DNA of 64,000 bases from Blastocystis sp. Blastoise (GCA_039096225.1 JBBPEB010000007.1:1222501-1286500); one strand, 5' to 3'; positions 49,191-57,823 are shown, counted from the stretch's first letter. Program-made: numbers and translations. Notes: generated by a model not told the origin, from the sequence alone.

Positions 49191-52100
49191 TTAATTTGGT
49201 ATAGCATATAAAGTATTATCTATTAAAATTCGTTTTGTTGATGACGTATTATGATATTGATCTTCACTATAAACAATTTCTTCTTTCTTAGATAAACAAT
49301 TGGATAAACAGAATAAATCTGTATCTACACATTCATTATAAGTATTATCAATCATTAAACCACAAATACCAATAGCATTCCCTCCCTTATAGAAATTTGA
49401 AGTATGTTTTCTATGAATATTCACAATATCTATAGAATTAAATGTATCTTTACTACTTAAACAACCAAATAAAGCATTTGTAAATTTATCTAAATCCTTC
49501 TTAATCGTAAATTGATTATTATTATTCACTTTCTTATAACTATTAAAAATATCTTCAATAGTAACTACATTCAAATAATAAGGATCTATAGTAATATGGT
49601 TATCAACAAAAGATTTCAAATCATATCCTTCTGTACTACGATCAAAGAATCGTTTCTTACATTCACTTATATGATATTCATTATCTAATTCATGCATATC
49701 TAATTGCATACTAGAATAGAAATAATTACTTACTAGATAACTAAAGATAATAGAACGATTCTGATAGAATTTATCGGATAGAGTATAATCCATTTCATAA
49801 TGATTTGGTTTCAATCTCTTTTCTACTGTCTGTTTACGTTTCGGTAAATTATGATCTACATAATCTTCATATAAATTAGCATTACCAGGAGGGAAATAAC
49901 GACAACATGAAGGTAAGAAACAGACTCTTCTTTCAATAGGACCAGCATTCACAGCAGTAGGTTGGATATTACTTGTCATAAATAAAGTACCCGTGAAATG
50001 AACTTTTGTAAATATATTACTGAATAATTTACGAGCACTAGCACCTTCTTTCTTTTCTGCTATTTCTTTAAATACTTTAGAAGAGAATGGATTAAATGTT
50101 TTCTTTCTACCAGTAACATCTTCTTCTATTAATTCATTCATATAATACATTGTTTTATTAGACATATCTACAATCTTAGGAGCTATAGATGTTTCTTCTA
50201 AATTATCTGGATTTACTATAATACATTGATTACTACCTACAATACGAGATATTAAATCAGTTGTTATTGTTTTACCATTACTACCTGTACTACCATATAA
50301 TATATAAGAAACTGTTTTCTGAGTATTGACATAGAAAGCAGTGGTTAGAATACGTAACATAATACTTTCATATTTCTTATCGAATTCACAATATCTTGCA
50401 ATATGTTGTTCAAATAATTGGATAATATCTTTCTGTTCATTATTAATATTCCAACTTACATTAAATTCAGTATCAATTAATAAATCTTCAAATACCATAT
50501 CTTCTTTATGATATGGTTGGATATAATATTGTCTAGGATCTTCTTCTGTAGATTCTTTTGGATATAAATAACCAAGTTGTGTATAGATAACACGTTCTTT
50601 ATGAACCATATAAGTATCTAAATATTCTTTATAAGATTTACCATAAGTCTTCAAATAACGATTCAACCATTCTTTATAATGATATTCATTAGTAACAGAA
50701 GCAGACATTATTTTATCAACTATTTTTTGATGTTGTTCATTCTCTTTGGAATATAATCTTGATAATTTGAATTTCTCGACAATCGATTTCATAAATGTAG
50801 TTATTTTGGTTTCAAAGAAATTAATATCATAATTATTCTTACAACGTCTTAAGATATTATATTCATCAAATGTATATAAGATAAAATTATCTTTATCTAA
50901 TATAATAGAAACAATTTCATTAAATTCTAATAATTGAAATAACATAACTAATGTTTGTGAATCTACAAGATTAAAGGATTGAATACATTCTAAAATAGAC
51001 ATAAATATGAAATCATTATCATCATCTTTATTAAATAATTTATTATCCATTAATATCTTCAAAATATAATTATTCGATAAATGAGTAGGATCAACTTGTA
51101 TATGATTCCATGTAGATTCAATTACATCATCACTTCGATCATGACCATAACGTAATGAATAATTTTTAAATAATTCTAATCCTCTTGTTGTATTACAAAT
51201 CTGTTTTGCTGCACAACATAATTTATACCAAGTATTATGGGATTCAAAATAATTCATATCTTCAATAGAACCAATCAATAATAAATATCGTTCTAATAAA
51301 GCTTCTTTAGATGCTGTAGTATCCAATATAGTATCTGTAGAAATCAACATAGGAATATCTTTAATATCTTGTATAGAACATAATATAGTACGTGAACAAT
51401 TATTTAATCTTGCATAATAACGTTTATAACGTGAATATTGTTTTAATTTATAAAAAATAATAGGATTAATAATATCACTTATAAGATCATCTTCATTCTT
51501 ATAATTCAATAATGTTTTGAAATAATAATGTTCATCGATTTCATCATCTATTTTCTTCCATGTTTTATTGGTATATTCTTCATATAATTTATAAGTAGAT
51601 GGAGAATTATCTTTACTACAACCAAGAAACATACAACCATTATTCTTTCTGGGTTTACCAATAACATTATAATCAATGAATTCTTTTATATCTAAATTAT
51701 ATGTTTTACATAAATCAACCAATTTGGTATTCAGAATCATACTATTATATAAGAAAAATAAATAATCACCATTTACAAACCAATTTGTATATATATGAAT
51801 TCCCCATGAATAATGTATTTCATTATGAACTGTCTTCTTATTCACTTCTTTCTTTGTATACAGAAGCGAAATAAATTCTTGATTATAATAATGAATACAA
51901 TGATTACATATTTCTTCAATAAATTCATGAATAAATGAATCTGTTAGAAAAGAAAAATCATTTGATATTTGGTGATAATCTAAATCAAACCATAATCTTC
52001 TATAATTAGTTGATGTATTACAAGGAGTACAATCAATATAATGTAGTAATTCTTTTGGATTTTGATAATTAGTAAATAGACTTTTATAAAATGGTAATGG

Positions 52101-52193
52101 ATTTGGTATAATAATTTCACTATGATTATCTTTTGAATTATCATGATTAAAGGAACCAAAAGTATAAACAAAATGAATTTGTGAATTTTCCAT
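49191..52193 (-). CDS. AEP primase - SF3 (D5-like) helicase, 1000 aa
   Basis: The ATG at 52193 (MENSQIHFVYTFG) is chosen; an open stretch to 52241 has only a TTG. The primase domain (about residues 30-260) has RRLWFDLDYHQ (catalytic acidic pair), YSWGIHIYTNWF and IDYNVIGKPRKNNGCMFLGC. A middle region of D5-N type leads to the helicase: Walker A VSYILYGSTGSNGKTITT (about residues 640-657), Walker B KTMYYMNELIEED, sensor 1 GTLFMTSNIQP, and the following NAGPIERRVCFLPS with a conserved Arg pair. It would prime and unwind the viral genome. This architecture is shared by many PLVs, virophages and large DNA viruses and implies host polymerase for elongation, as no polymerase gene is present. A double HSE array is upstream. 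Confidence 0.88.
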   Translation of the reverse strand: MENSQIHFVYTFGSFNHDNSKDNHSEIIIPNPLPFYKSLFTNYQNPKELLHYIDCTPCNTSTNYRRLWFDLDYHQISNDFSFLTDSFIHEFIEEICNHCIHYYNQEFISLLYTKKEVNKKTVHNEIHYSWGIHIYTNWFVNGDYLFFLYNSMILNTKLVDLCKTYNLDIKEFIDYNVIGKPRKNNGCMFLGCSKDNSPSTYKLYEEYTNKTWKKIDDEIDEHYYFKTLLNYKNEDDLISDIINPIIFYKLKQYSRYKRYYARLNNCSRTILCSIQDIKDIPMLISTDTILDTTASKEALLERYLLLIGSIEDMNYFESHNTWYKLCCAAKQICNTTRGLELFKNYSLRYGHDRSDDVIESTWNHIQVDPTHLSNNYILKILMDNKLFNKDDDNDFIFMSILECIQSFNLVDSQTLVMLFQLLEFNEIVSIILDKDNFILYTFDEYNILRRCKNNYDINFFETKITTFMKSIVEKFKLSRLYSKENEQHQKIVDKIMSASVTNEYHYKEWLNRYLKTYGKSYKEYLDTYMVHKERVIYTQLGYLYPKESTEEDPRQYYIQPYHKEDMVFEDLLIDTEFNVSWNINNEQKDIIQLFEQHIARYCEFDKKYESIMLRILTTAFYVNTQKTVSYILYGSTGSNGKTITTDLISRIVGSNQCIIVNPDNLEETSIAPKIVDMSNKTMYYMNELIEEDVTGRKKTFNPFSSKVFKEIAEKKEGASARKLFSNIFTKVHFTGTLFMTSNIQPTAVNAGPIERRVCFLPSCCRYFPPGNANLYEDYVDHNLPKRKQTVEKRLKPNHYEMDYTLSDKFYQNRSIIFSYLVSNYFYSSMQLDMHELDNEYHISECKKRFFDRSTEGYDLKSFVDNHITIDPYYLNVVTIEDIFNSYKKVNNNNQFTIKKDLDKFTNALFGCLSSKDTFNSIDIVNIHRKHTSNFYKGGNAIGICGLMIDNTYNECVDTDLFCLSNCLSKKEEIVYSEDQYHNTSSTKRILIDNTLYAIPN

Positions 52194-52261
52194 GATTATT
52201 TGACTTATAAATAATGAAAATAAATATGGTATAAAATTCAAAACAAATAATATATTAAAGA

Positions 52262-52399
52262 TTCTAGAAGTCAGTTTTGGAAGCTTCTAGAACATTCTAG
52301 AACATTCTAGAACATTCTATAATAGTAAATATTACTTTATATTTTTAAATGTTCTAGAACCTTCTAGAACCTTCTAGAACCTTCTAGAACCTTCTAGAA
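52262..52399. promoter_or_regulatory. Heat-shock element arrays 2a and 2b (8 + 10 units)
   Basis: Two perfect arrays of alternating TTC/GAA at 5-bp spacing, 52280-52317 and 52352-52399, plus an isolated TTC-GAA pair at 52262. They lie 69-206 bp before the primase-helicase ATG. This is the largest HSE cluster in the window. Confidence 0.88.
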
Positions 52400-52440
52400 C
52401 ATCATTTTTATACTTTAGTGTTTTAAATGTATATACAATA

Positions 52441-52450
52441 AACAAAACAA
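52441..52450 (-). terminator. 3'-end motif TTGTTTTGTT
   Basis: 60 bp past the stop of 52510-53133 on its sense strand. Confidence 0.55.
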
Positions 52451-52509
52451 TTTTCAATGATTTTTTACAAGTTTATAAGTAAAAATAGAAAAATAAACAA
52501 GAAAAATAA

Positions 52510-53133
52510 TTAAATTTCAATTGGTTCTTGACTATTAATATATGTACATGAATGAGGCCATCCATTCTTATCATATAAAATACCATCCCAGAAATACATT
52601 TGTTTTGAAGGATCTCTTTTAATCTTGTTAATACTCTTAGCATGAACAACTTCATAAGAATAAACTTTACCTTTTTCATCATAGAGAAATCCATCTTCCA
52701 TATGGAATTTCATAATATCAAAATCATCATCTTGAGAATTCGAATGTTCTTTAGAATCTTCAGAACATAAAATAGTAGTTCTATCACTTTCTAAAAGATC
52801 TTCAGTATTGATAATATCTTGAATATCTTGTTCTTCATTAAGTTGTTGAGTATAAATATCAGCAGCGAATTCTTCATAATCTTCAAGACCTTTAATAACC
52901 GCGTTTATACGTTTTAAAGCTGATCTATAGTTTTCGACTTCGAAAGAAGCAAGACGTTCTTTAGATTTTGCAATACCCAATAGATTCTTTTCTCTATTCA
53001 ATTGAGACTGATGTAAATCAATATCACGAAGAACATTCTTATGAACTTCAACAGCCTTCTTAGAATTCTTTAGAAGTTCCATACGAACAGTTTGAAGACA
53101 TTTACGGGAATCAGCAGAAAGATTAAATTGCAT
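52510..53133 (-). CDS. Viral coiled-coil protein, 207 aa, HSE-controlled
   Basis: The ATG at 53133 (MQFNLSADSRKCLQTVRMEL) is preferred; the open frame upstream to 53178 has no ATG. Residues 1-110 are Leu/Lys/Glu heptads, a long coiled coil. Then comes an acidic region (TEDLLESDRTTILCSEDSKE). The C-terminus has two related short modules, HMEDGFLYDEKGKVYSYEVV and KQMYFWDGILYDKNGWPHSC, each a hydrophobic-G-x-LYD-x-x-G pattern: an internal duplication possibly forming a small beta unit. No family recognised. An HSE lies 112 bp upstream, grouping it with early genes. Confidence 0.62.
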   Translation of the reverse strand: MQFNLSADSRKCLQTVRMELLKNSKKAVEVHKNVLRDIDLHQSQLNREKNLLGIAKSKERLASFEVENYRSALKRINAVIKGLEDYEEFAADIYTQQLNEEQDIQDIINTEDLLESDRTTILCSEDSKEHSNSQDDDFDIMKFHMEDGFLYDEKGKVYSYEVVHAKSINKIKRDPSKQMYFWDGILYDKNGWPHSCTYINSQEPIEI

Positions 53134-53244
53134 TATAATCGCGAATATCGTTACAGAGAGAAAATTTGTATTTATCAAAATGAAATAAATAATACATTTA
53201 AATGGAATATTAAATATTCTAGGAGACAGTGTAGAATCTCTATG

Positions 53245-53262
53245 GAATGTTCTAGAAGGTTC
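53245..53262. promoter_or_regulatory. Heat-shock element 3 (4 units)
   Basis: GAA, TTC, GAA, TTC at exact 5-bp spacing in the divergent gap between the 207-aa (-) and 175-aa (+) genes; 112 bp from the minus-strand ATG and 270 bp from the plus-strand ATG. Confidence 0.7.
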
Positions 53263-53531
53263 ATTTGATTGGCTAATTTTGTCTACTTAGCATTTTTTAT
53301 TTGTGTTTCGATGACGAGTATAGTCGGCATCTGTAATCTGATTGGATAAAAAAATTAGTAAAACACAATTAGACGATGACGACGATGTGTCATACGAAAT
53401 AAGTTATTTTATTGGCTTATTTTCCAGCTGGAAGCAATAGGCTTTTGTTAGCAACTGAAATGAAGAACTGTACACTAAAAATAGTATATTTAATATATTG
53501 TATAAAAATACTTTTGAAGGTTTAAATAATC

Positions 53532-54059
53532 ATGGAAATTCCTGATAGTCTTTCTGCCAGTTTATCCCCTTTCGGTCAAGCCATGATATCCCCCTTGTTG
53601 AATCCATTTGAAAATAGTGTTTCTGCAAATCCTATGGCTTTACCCAATGATAATGATTTCTGTTTTAATTCGCGTGACGAAATCATGTTTGAAGATCCAC
53701 CTCAAGAAATTCATCCAATCAATGATGTTTACGTATCTAAAAATCCAGATAGATATCATTCGGTTAACAATCAACCAATACAATTTCAAGATCAAGTAAA
53801 TACAAATCCTAATAAGCAAGCATTATTATTTACAAATGAGGAGTTAACAAATATATCCAGTCAATTCGAATCTTTATTTCAAACTATGGAAACGGCTGAT
53901 AATATATTAAATAGTATTTATTGTACTGTTGATCATTTAAAAACAAAGATTGAAAGTCAGAAACAAGATTTAAAACAGATTCATGATGATTCTAAAGAAA
54001 TTGTTTCATTATTATCCGAATATTCTATTCCTTCTATGTCTGAAATATTTGATCATTAA
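53532..54059 (+). CDS. Viral protein of unknown function, 175 aa
   Basis: No family recognised. The N-terminal half is Pro/Ser/Asn-rich and likely disordered (MEIPDSLSASLSPFGQAMIS and on). From about residue 95 a helical region starts (FTNEELTNISSQFESLFQTM, then heptads through SLLSEYSIPS). Length and layout suit a regulatory or scaffold protein. It is divergent from the 207-aa gene and may share the HSE at 53245. The 3'-end motif follows 23 bp after its stop. Confidence 0.6.
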   Translation: MEIPDSLSASLSPFGQAMISPLLNPFENSVSANPMALPNDNDFCFNSRDEIMFEDPPQEIHPINDVYVSKNPDRYHSVNNQPIQFQDQVNTNPNKQALLFTNEELTNISSQFESLFQTMETADNILNSIYCTVDHLKTKIESQKQDLKQIHDDSKEIVSLLSEYSIPSMSEIFDH

Positions 54060-54081
54060 TTTATTTATTTAATTAATTATT

Positions 54082-54091
54082 TTGTTTTGTT
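54082..54091 (+). terminator. 3'-end motif TTGTTTTGTT
   Basis: 23 bp past the stop of 53532-54059; followed by a T-run. Confidence 0.55.
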
Positions 54092-54157
54092 TATTTTTTT
54101 TTTTTTAAATTAATTACACAAAGTTTAAATGGAGAATAGAATAGTTTCAAATAGAAT

Positions 54158-54232
54158 TCTTGAATGGTCTAATGGATCTATTAAAGAAATATGTAACCAC
54201 AGTATCATGGTTCGATTCCGTTAAAATGTTTC
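54158..54232 (+). tRNA. tRNA-like remnant with pol III A and B boxes
   Basis: TGGTCTAATGG (54165-54175) matches the A box and GGTTCGATTCC (54209-54219) the B box at a tRNA-like distance of about 34 bp. The T arm folds with 4 pairs, but I cannot pair an acceptor stem or read an anticodon, so it is at most a degenerate or host-derived tRNA-like sequence inside the virus. Confidence 0.3.
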
Positions 54233-54258
54233 CATTAGATTATTCAAGTGTTCTTTTT

Positions 54259-54306
54259 TTCTAGAACCTTCTCGAACATTCTAGAACCTTCTCGAACCTT
54301 CTCGAA
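54259..54306. promoter_or_regulatory. Heat-shock element array 4 (10 units)
   Basis: Ten alternating TTC/GAA units at 5-bp spacing end 76 bp before the ATG of the 197-aa gene. Confidence 0.87.
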
Positions 54307-54382
54307 CATTGATTCATTTGAAAAGAATATCTAAATATATTAGTATTAAAATACTTATATTTTTACTAAATACTTAACTAAA

Positions 54383-54976
54383 ATGTCTTCAACTGAATTT
54401 AAGAAACCTGCTATTCTTGATACTTCTAACTTTAATTTACAATGGGATGACACCAAAGAAAATGCTGTTCTTTTAAATAATAATCATCGTGTATGTATTT
54501 CTACTGATGCTACACCATGTTTATTTGGTTATATTGTTACACGTGATAAATGGACTTTATTAACAATTGAAGATGATAATCAAGTATTCTTAACTGCTTA
54601 TAAAGAACTTTATCGTAAATTATGTGAATTATGTCCTGATGGTGATATTGTTAATTTTGTACGTATGGATAATGGTAAATATAAGATTACAATTAAAGTA
54701 CCTATTAATGCATCGAAGAATGTTACTATTGATATTACTGATAAAAGAGATAAGAAGATTAATATCGGTAAAGATCCTAAGTTAACTTACGAAGAAATAC
54801 GTGAAAAGTATATTCCACCAAATACGTTATGTAAAGTATTATTTACAATACATGGTATTCATCGTTATAATAACAAGTATTATATTGGTTTATATGCTCG
54901 TTCTATTAAAGTCATCGATAAATCTACGAAGAATACTAATAGTAATGATACTATTATTGATTTAACTAATTTATAA
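54383..54976 (+). CDS. Viral protein, 197 aa, possible ssDNA-binding protein, HSE-controlled
   Basis: No sure family. The protein is compact, mixed alpha/beta, without membrane helices. The segment CKVLFTIHGIHRYNNKYYIG and the following LYARSIKVID resemble the final strands of OB-fold-like ssDNA-binding proteins of large DNA viruses; this is a weak, by-eye likeness. A short Asn/Thr/Asp acidic-hydrophobic tail (NDTIIDLTNL) would fit a protein-interaction tip of an SSB. It has the strongest single-gene HSE array just upstream, like the primase-helicase, so a replication role is a sensible inference. The 3'-end motif follows after 36 bp. Confidence 0.6.
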   Translation: MSSTEFKKPAILDTSNFNLQWDDTKENAVLLNNNHRVCISTDATPCLFGYIVTRDKWTLLTIEDDNQVFLTAYKELYRKLCELCPDGDIVNFVRMDNGKYKITIKVPINASKNVTIDITDKRDKKINIGKDPKLTYEEIREKYIPPNTLCKVLFTIHGIHRYNNKYYIGLYARSIKVIDKSTKNTNSNDTIIDLTNL

Positions 54977-55011
54977 ATTTTTAATGTTAAATTTATTTTT
55001 TATTAATATAT

Positions 55012-55021
55012 TTGTTTTGTT
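55012..55021 (+). terminator. 3'-end motif TTGTTTTGTT
   Basis: 36 bp past the stop of the 197-aa gene. Confidence 0.55.
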
Positions 55022-55051
55022 TATAAATAATTTTATAATTGAAATAAAAAA

Positions 55052-56680
55052 ATGCAAAGTTGTATATTAGGAATGCCAAGTCCTGGTACTTTTGGTATGA
55101 ATTTAATTTCAACTGGAAAAGAATATAGGCGATATAATACACAACCATTACATAAAATGGATCAATATAATCCAATATTTCATGAAATAGGTCCAAATTC
55201 ATCTATGCCTGTGTCTACTTTAGAAAGTAAAGAAATACATGATGGTAAAGAAGATGATTATGTAGATCGTTCTAAAACATTTGGTAAAGATGCTGTTCCA
55301 CAAGGAAATGGTGCTTTAATTCGTGCTAGAGCAGCAGGTAAAGGTGTAATGAAAGCAGCTGGTCCAGAAGAAGATAAAATAGATGGTGAAGATCGTCAAT
55401 ATAAAGTATTAAATCCTTGTAAACCAAGACGTAAATCTGGTAGAGGAATTATTCCAAATAAATCAGAAATCAATAAATTAGAGAATAATCAAGGTTCTGG
55501 TATTGGTGATGCAATTAAAAATAAAGTAAAAGATATGTATCAACGAAATGTATTAGATATAAGAGATGCTATTGTAGATAAAAAAGCTAATAGAAAAGCT
55601 CGTGATGCATTAGCTATTTTAGCTCAATATGTTGGTGATGGTCATCATGATCTTGATGATGAATTCAAAAGATTCTATGAACATAAAATTAAACGTGGTG
55701 GAAAGATTCCTATATCTGTTGCTTCAGCAATTATGAATGCAATTAAAAATAAGAAAATGATTAAGAATCCAAAATTAAGAAGAATGTTAAGACCTTCAAT
55801 TATACCAAAATATATAGATTTAGATTCAGCTCAAAGTGGTGATGGTATATTAAGAGTTAAAAGAGGTGGTGGATTCTGGAGTGGAGTAATGAATTATGCA
55901 CCAGCTCTATTAGGTGTAGTTGATAAAGGTATGGATTCTTTTGCTAAAGGTAGAAAAGCTTATTATGATACACATTTGGCACAACAGTCAAGTGAATTAA
56001 ATGATATGGAATTTGAAATGGAAAAATTAAAACGTCAACAAGCATTAAATGAAATGAAAAAACAAATAGGTTCAGGAAATACTATAAATAAGATGTTTGA
56101 AGGATATTATGATGTAGCTGATGAAATGCAAGATGCTCTTGATGAAGATGATAGATTACATCCACAACCCGTTGTTCAACCTCCACCACCTCCACAACAA
56201 CAAGTTGTTAGACCTCCTCAACCTCAACCTCCTCAACCTTATAAGCCAATGTCTCGTGATGAACAAAGTTATTATTATAAGATTTATGGTTTCCCTCAAA
56301 ATGATAAGGAGAAAGTCGATAGAAAATGGAAAGAAGATGAAAGGGATAAACGAATAGCTGCAAGAAGAGCTAAACGTAGAGGTTATGGTGGTCGAGTTAA
56401 ATTAAGTAAAGCAGAATTCTTAGAACGAATGAGAAGAGGAAAAGAAGCTAAAAAGAAAAGAGGTGGTGATTTACCTCCATTGGTAACAGCTTATACAGAT
56501 TTTGTAATACCTGCACAAGTAGAACAAAGGAAACGTAAAGTAGCTAAAAATGATTTAAAACAATTACAAACAATAAAACAGAAAATGGATAATAATGAAA
56601 TATTAGATAGAGGTGAGCAAATGTTTTGGAAAGAAAAGAAGTATATGTTATCAAAAAACTCAGGGGAGGGGATCTGGTAA
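55052..56680 (+). CDS. Viral virion-associated protein, 542 aa (paralogous N-terminus with the 35569 gene)
   Basis: The N-terminal 50 residues match the layout of the 496-aa protein (GKEYRRYNTQP, PIFHEIGPNSS). Then come basic, Gly-rich segments (RKSGRGIIPNKSEINK, NQGSGIGDAI, KRGGKIPISVASAIMNAI, RVKRGGGFWSGVMNYAPALL). A Pro/Gln-rich linker VVQPPPPPQQQVVRPPQPQP lies at about residues 371-390, with a very basic tail (RRAKRRGYGGRVKLSK and on) and GEGIW at the end. Repeated GxG/GG sites next to basic stretches recall precursor core proteins cut by adenain-type proteases. A DNA-condensing core or minor capsid protein is inferred. No 3'-end motif follows; the protease frame begins 32 bp later. Confidence 0.68.
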   Translation: MQSCILGMPSPGTFGMNLISTGKEYRRYNTQPLHKMDQYNPIFHEIGPNSSMPVSTLESKEIHDGKEDDYVDRSKTFGKDAVPQGNGALIRARAAGKGVMKAAGPEEDKIDGEDRQYKVLNPCKPRRKSGRGIIPNKSEINKLENNQGSGIGDAIKNKVKDMYQRNVLDIRDAIVDKKANRKARDALAILAQYVGDGHHDLDDEFKRFYEHKIKRGGKIPISVASAIMNAIKNKKMIKNPKLRRMLRPSIIPKYIDLDSAQSGDGILRVKRGGGFWSGVMNYAPALLGVVDKGMDSFAKGRKAYYDTHLAQQSSELNDMEFEMEKLKRQQALNEMKKQIGSGNTINKMFEGYYDVADEMQDALDEDDRLHPQPVVQPPPPPQQQVVRPPQPQPPQPYKPMSRDEQSYYYKIYGFPQNDKEKVDRKWKEDERDKRIAARRAKRRGYGGRVKLSKAEFLERMRRGKEAKKKRGGDLPPLVTAYTDFVIPAQVEQRKRKVAKNDLKQLQTIKQKMDNNEILDRGEQMFWKEKKYMLSKNSGEGIW

Positions 56681-56712
56681 AGAGTAAAGATGAAAAACTT
56701 ATTCAAAATTCA

Positions 56713-57189
56713 ATGAATTGTGATAATCCTATTATATCTGATAAAACTCGTCATGTTACTCCTAGATCCCCTGATAATTTCAAACAAACTCTATCTCAAT
56801 ATTGTAATATACCAAATTCTCTAATATCTCAATTATATAATTATGCTTATTTAAATAAACCTACCTCATCTGTTGCTTGTGATCGTGCTGAAAATGTTAT
56901 GAAACAATTAAATAAAACAAATTCTCAATCTTATAATTATTATAATAGTTATGATGATTTTGAACAAAATATAGATCAAGATCAAACTAAATTTAATATG
57001 ATCTTCCATGAAAGTCCTAGTGATCCTTATAATGGTCATTTTGAAGCTGTTATTTATAATGGTAATAAAAATATAGAACACTATTCATCATTAGGAAATA
57101 AACCTACTTTTTCAAAATCATTTATTCAAAATCATAATATTCAACAAGCGTTTCACGACTGGCTACGCCAGCCTACGCTTGAGTTTTGA
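56713..57189 (+). pseudogene. Adenain-like (C5/C48) maturation protease, truncated by the TIR hairpin
   Basis: The ATG at 56713 is used; the frame is open further up but without ATG. After LISQLYNYAYLNKP, the frame shows FNMIFHESPSDPYNGHFEAV, IYNGNKNIEHYSSLGNKP and IQNHNIQQ. GHF followed 13-16 residues later by a hydrophobic-SLG-x-P is the His and Asp/Ser-Leu-Gly region of adenovirus-protease-like enzymes, with Ser where Asp is usual. The expected next part, Q then S-x-x-CG with the catalytic Cys, is missing: the last 11 residues (AFHDWLRQPTL and EF) are translation of the 37-nt hairpin at the TIR edge. The enzyme should therefore be inactive. Such proteases cut virion precursor proteins during assembly. 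An OTU-type protease was considered and is less likely. Confidence 0.6.
57145..57181. repeat. 37-nt hairpin repeat, copy 3 (right TIR inner edge)
   Basis: Inverted relative to copies 1 and 2; it supplies the last codons of the broken protease frame. Confidence 0.9.
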
Positions 57190-57557
57190 TAGTTGTCATC
57201 TCTTAATTATTATATTTTATGTTGATTTTTTTTTAAATATTATGTTTATTTTTATGTTTTTGTTATTCATTTCTATTTTTTTATTTTTAGGATGAAGACT
57301 ATTTCATATTTTATAAATTATTATTTCAATTGTTTTAGTTGTTATCTTCTATTGTTTAGTTATTAGTTTAGTATATTCTAAATAATTTAATTCACAATTT
57401 ATTCATAATTCCTATTTAACATTTTATATTACATTTTTTGAGTATTATTTCCTTTTTTATTTAGTATTATTTTAGCTATTTTTATTATTGATTATATATA
57501 TTTATTGTTTATTAATGATAATTGATTAGCTCTTGTGTTTTAGTTTTGATCTTATTC

Positions 57558-57823
57558 ATATTTCTATTTCTATTTCTATTTCTATTTCTATTTCTATTTC
57601 TATTTCTATTTCTATTTCTATTTCTATTTCTATTTCTATTTCTATTTCTATTTCTATTTCTATTTCTATTTCTATTTCTATTTCTATTTCTATTTCTATT
57701 TCTATTTCTATTTCTATTTCTATTTCTATTTCTATTTCTATTTCTATTTCTATTTCTATTTCTATTTCTATTTCTATTTCTATTTCTATTTCTATTTCTA
57801 TTTCTATTTCTATTTCTATTTAG
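57558..57823. repeat. (TTTCTA)n hexamer satellite, right TIR
   Basis: About 44 perfect hexamers, more than three times the left-TIR copy, so the tract expanded or contracted after integration. It creates long spurious FLFLFL and ISISIS open frames. Confidence 0.93.

Noticed and set aside
35511-55021. TTGTTTTGTT as promoter motif
   Set aside because: It precedes many ATGs only because genes are close; divergent gaps with starts but no stops lack it.
56713-57189. OTU-type cysteine protease
   Set aside because: The order of GHF followed by SLG-x-P and a Q segment fits adenain-like enzymes better, and no N-terminal OTU Cys motif is seen.
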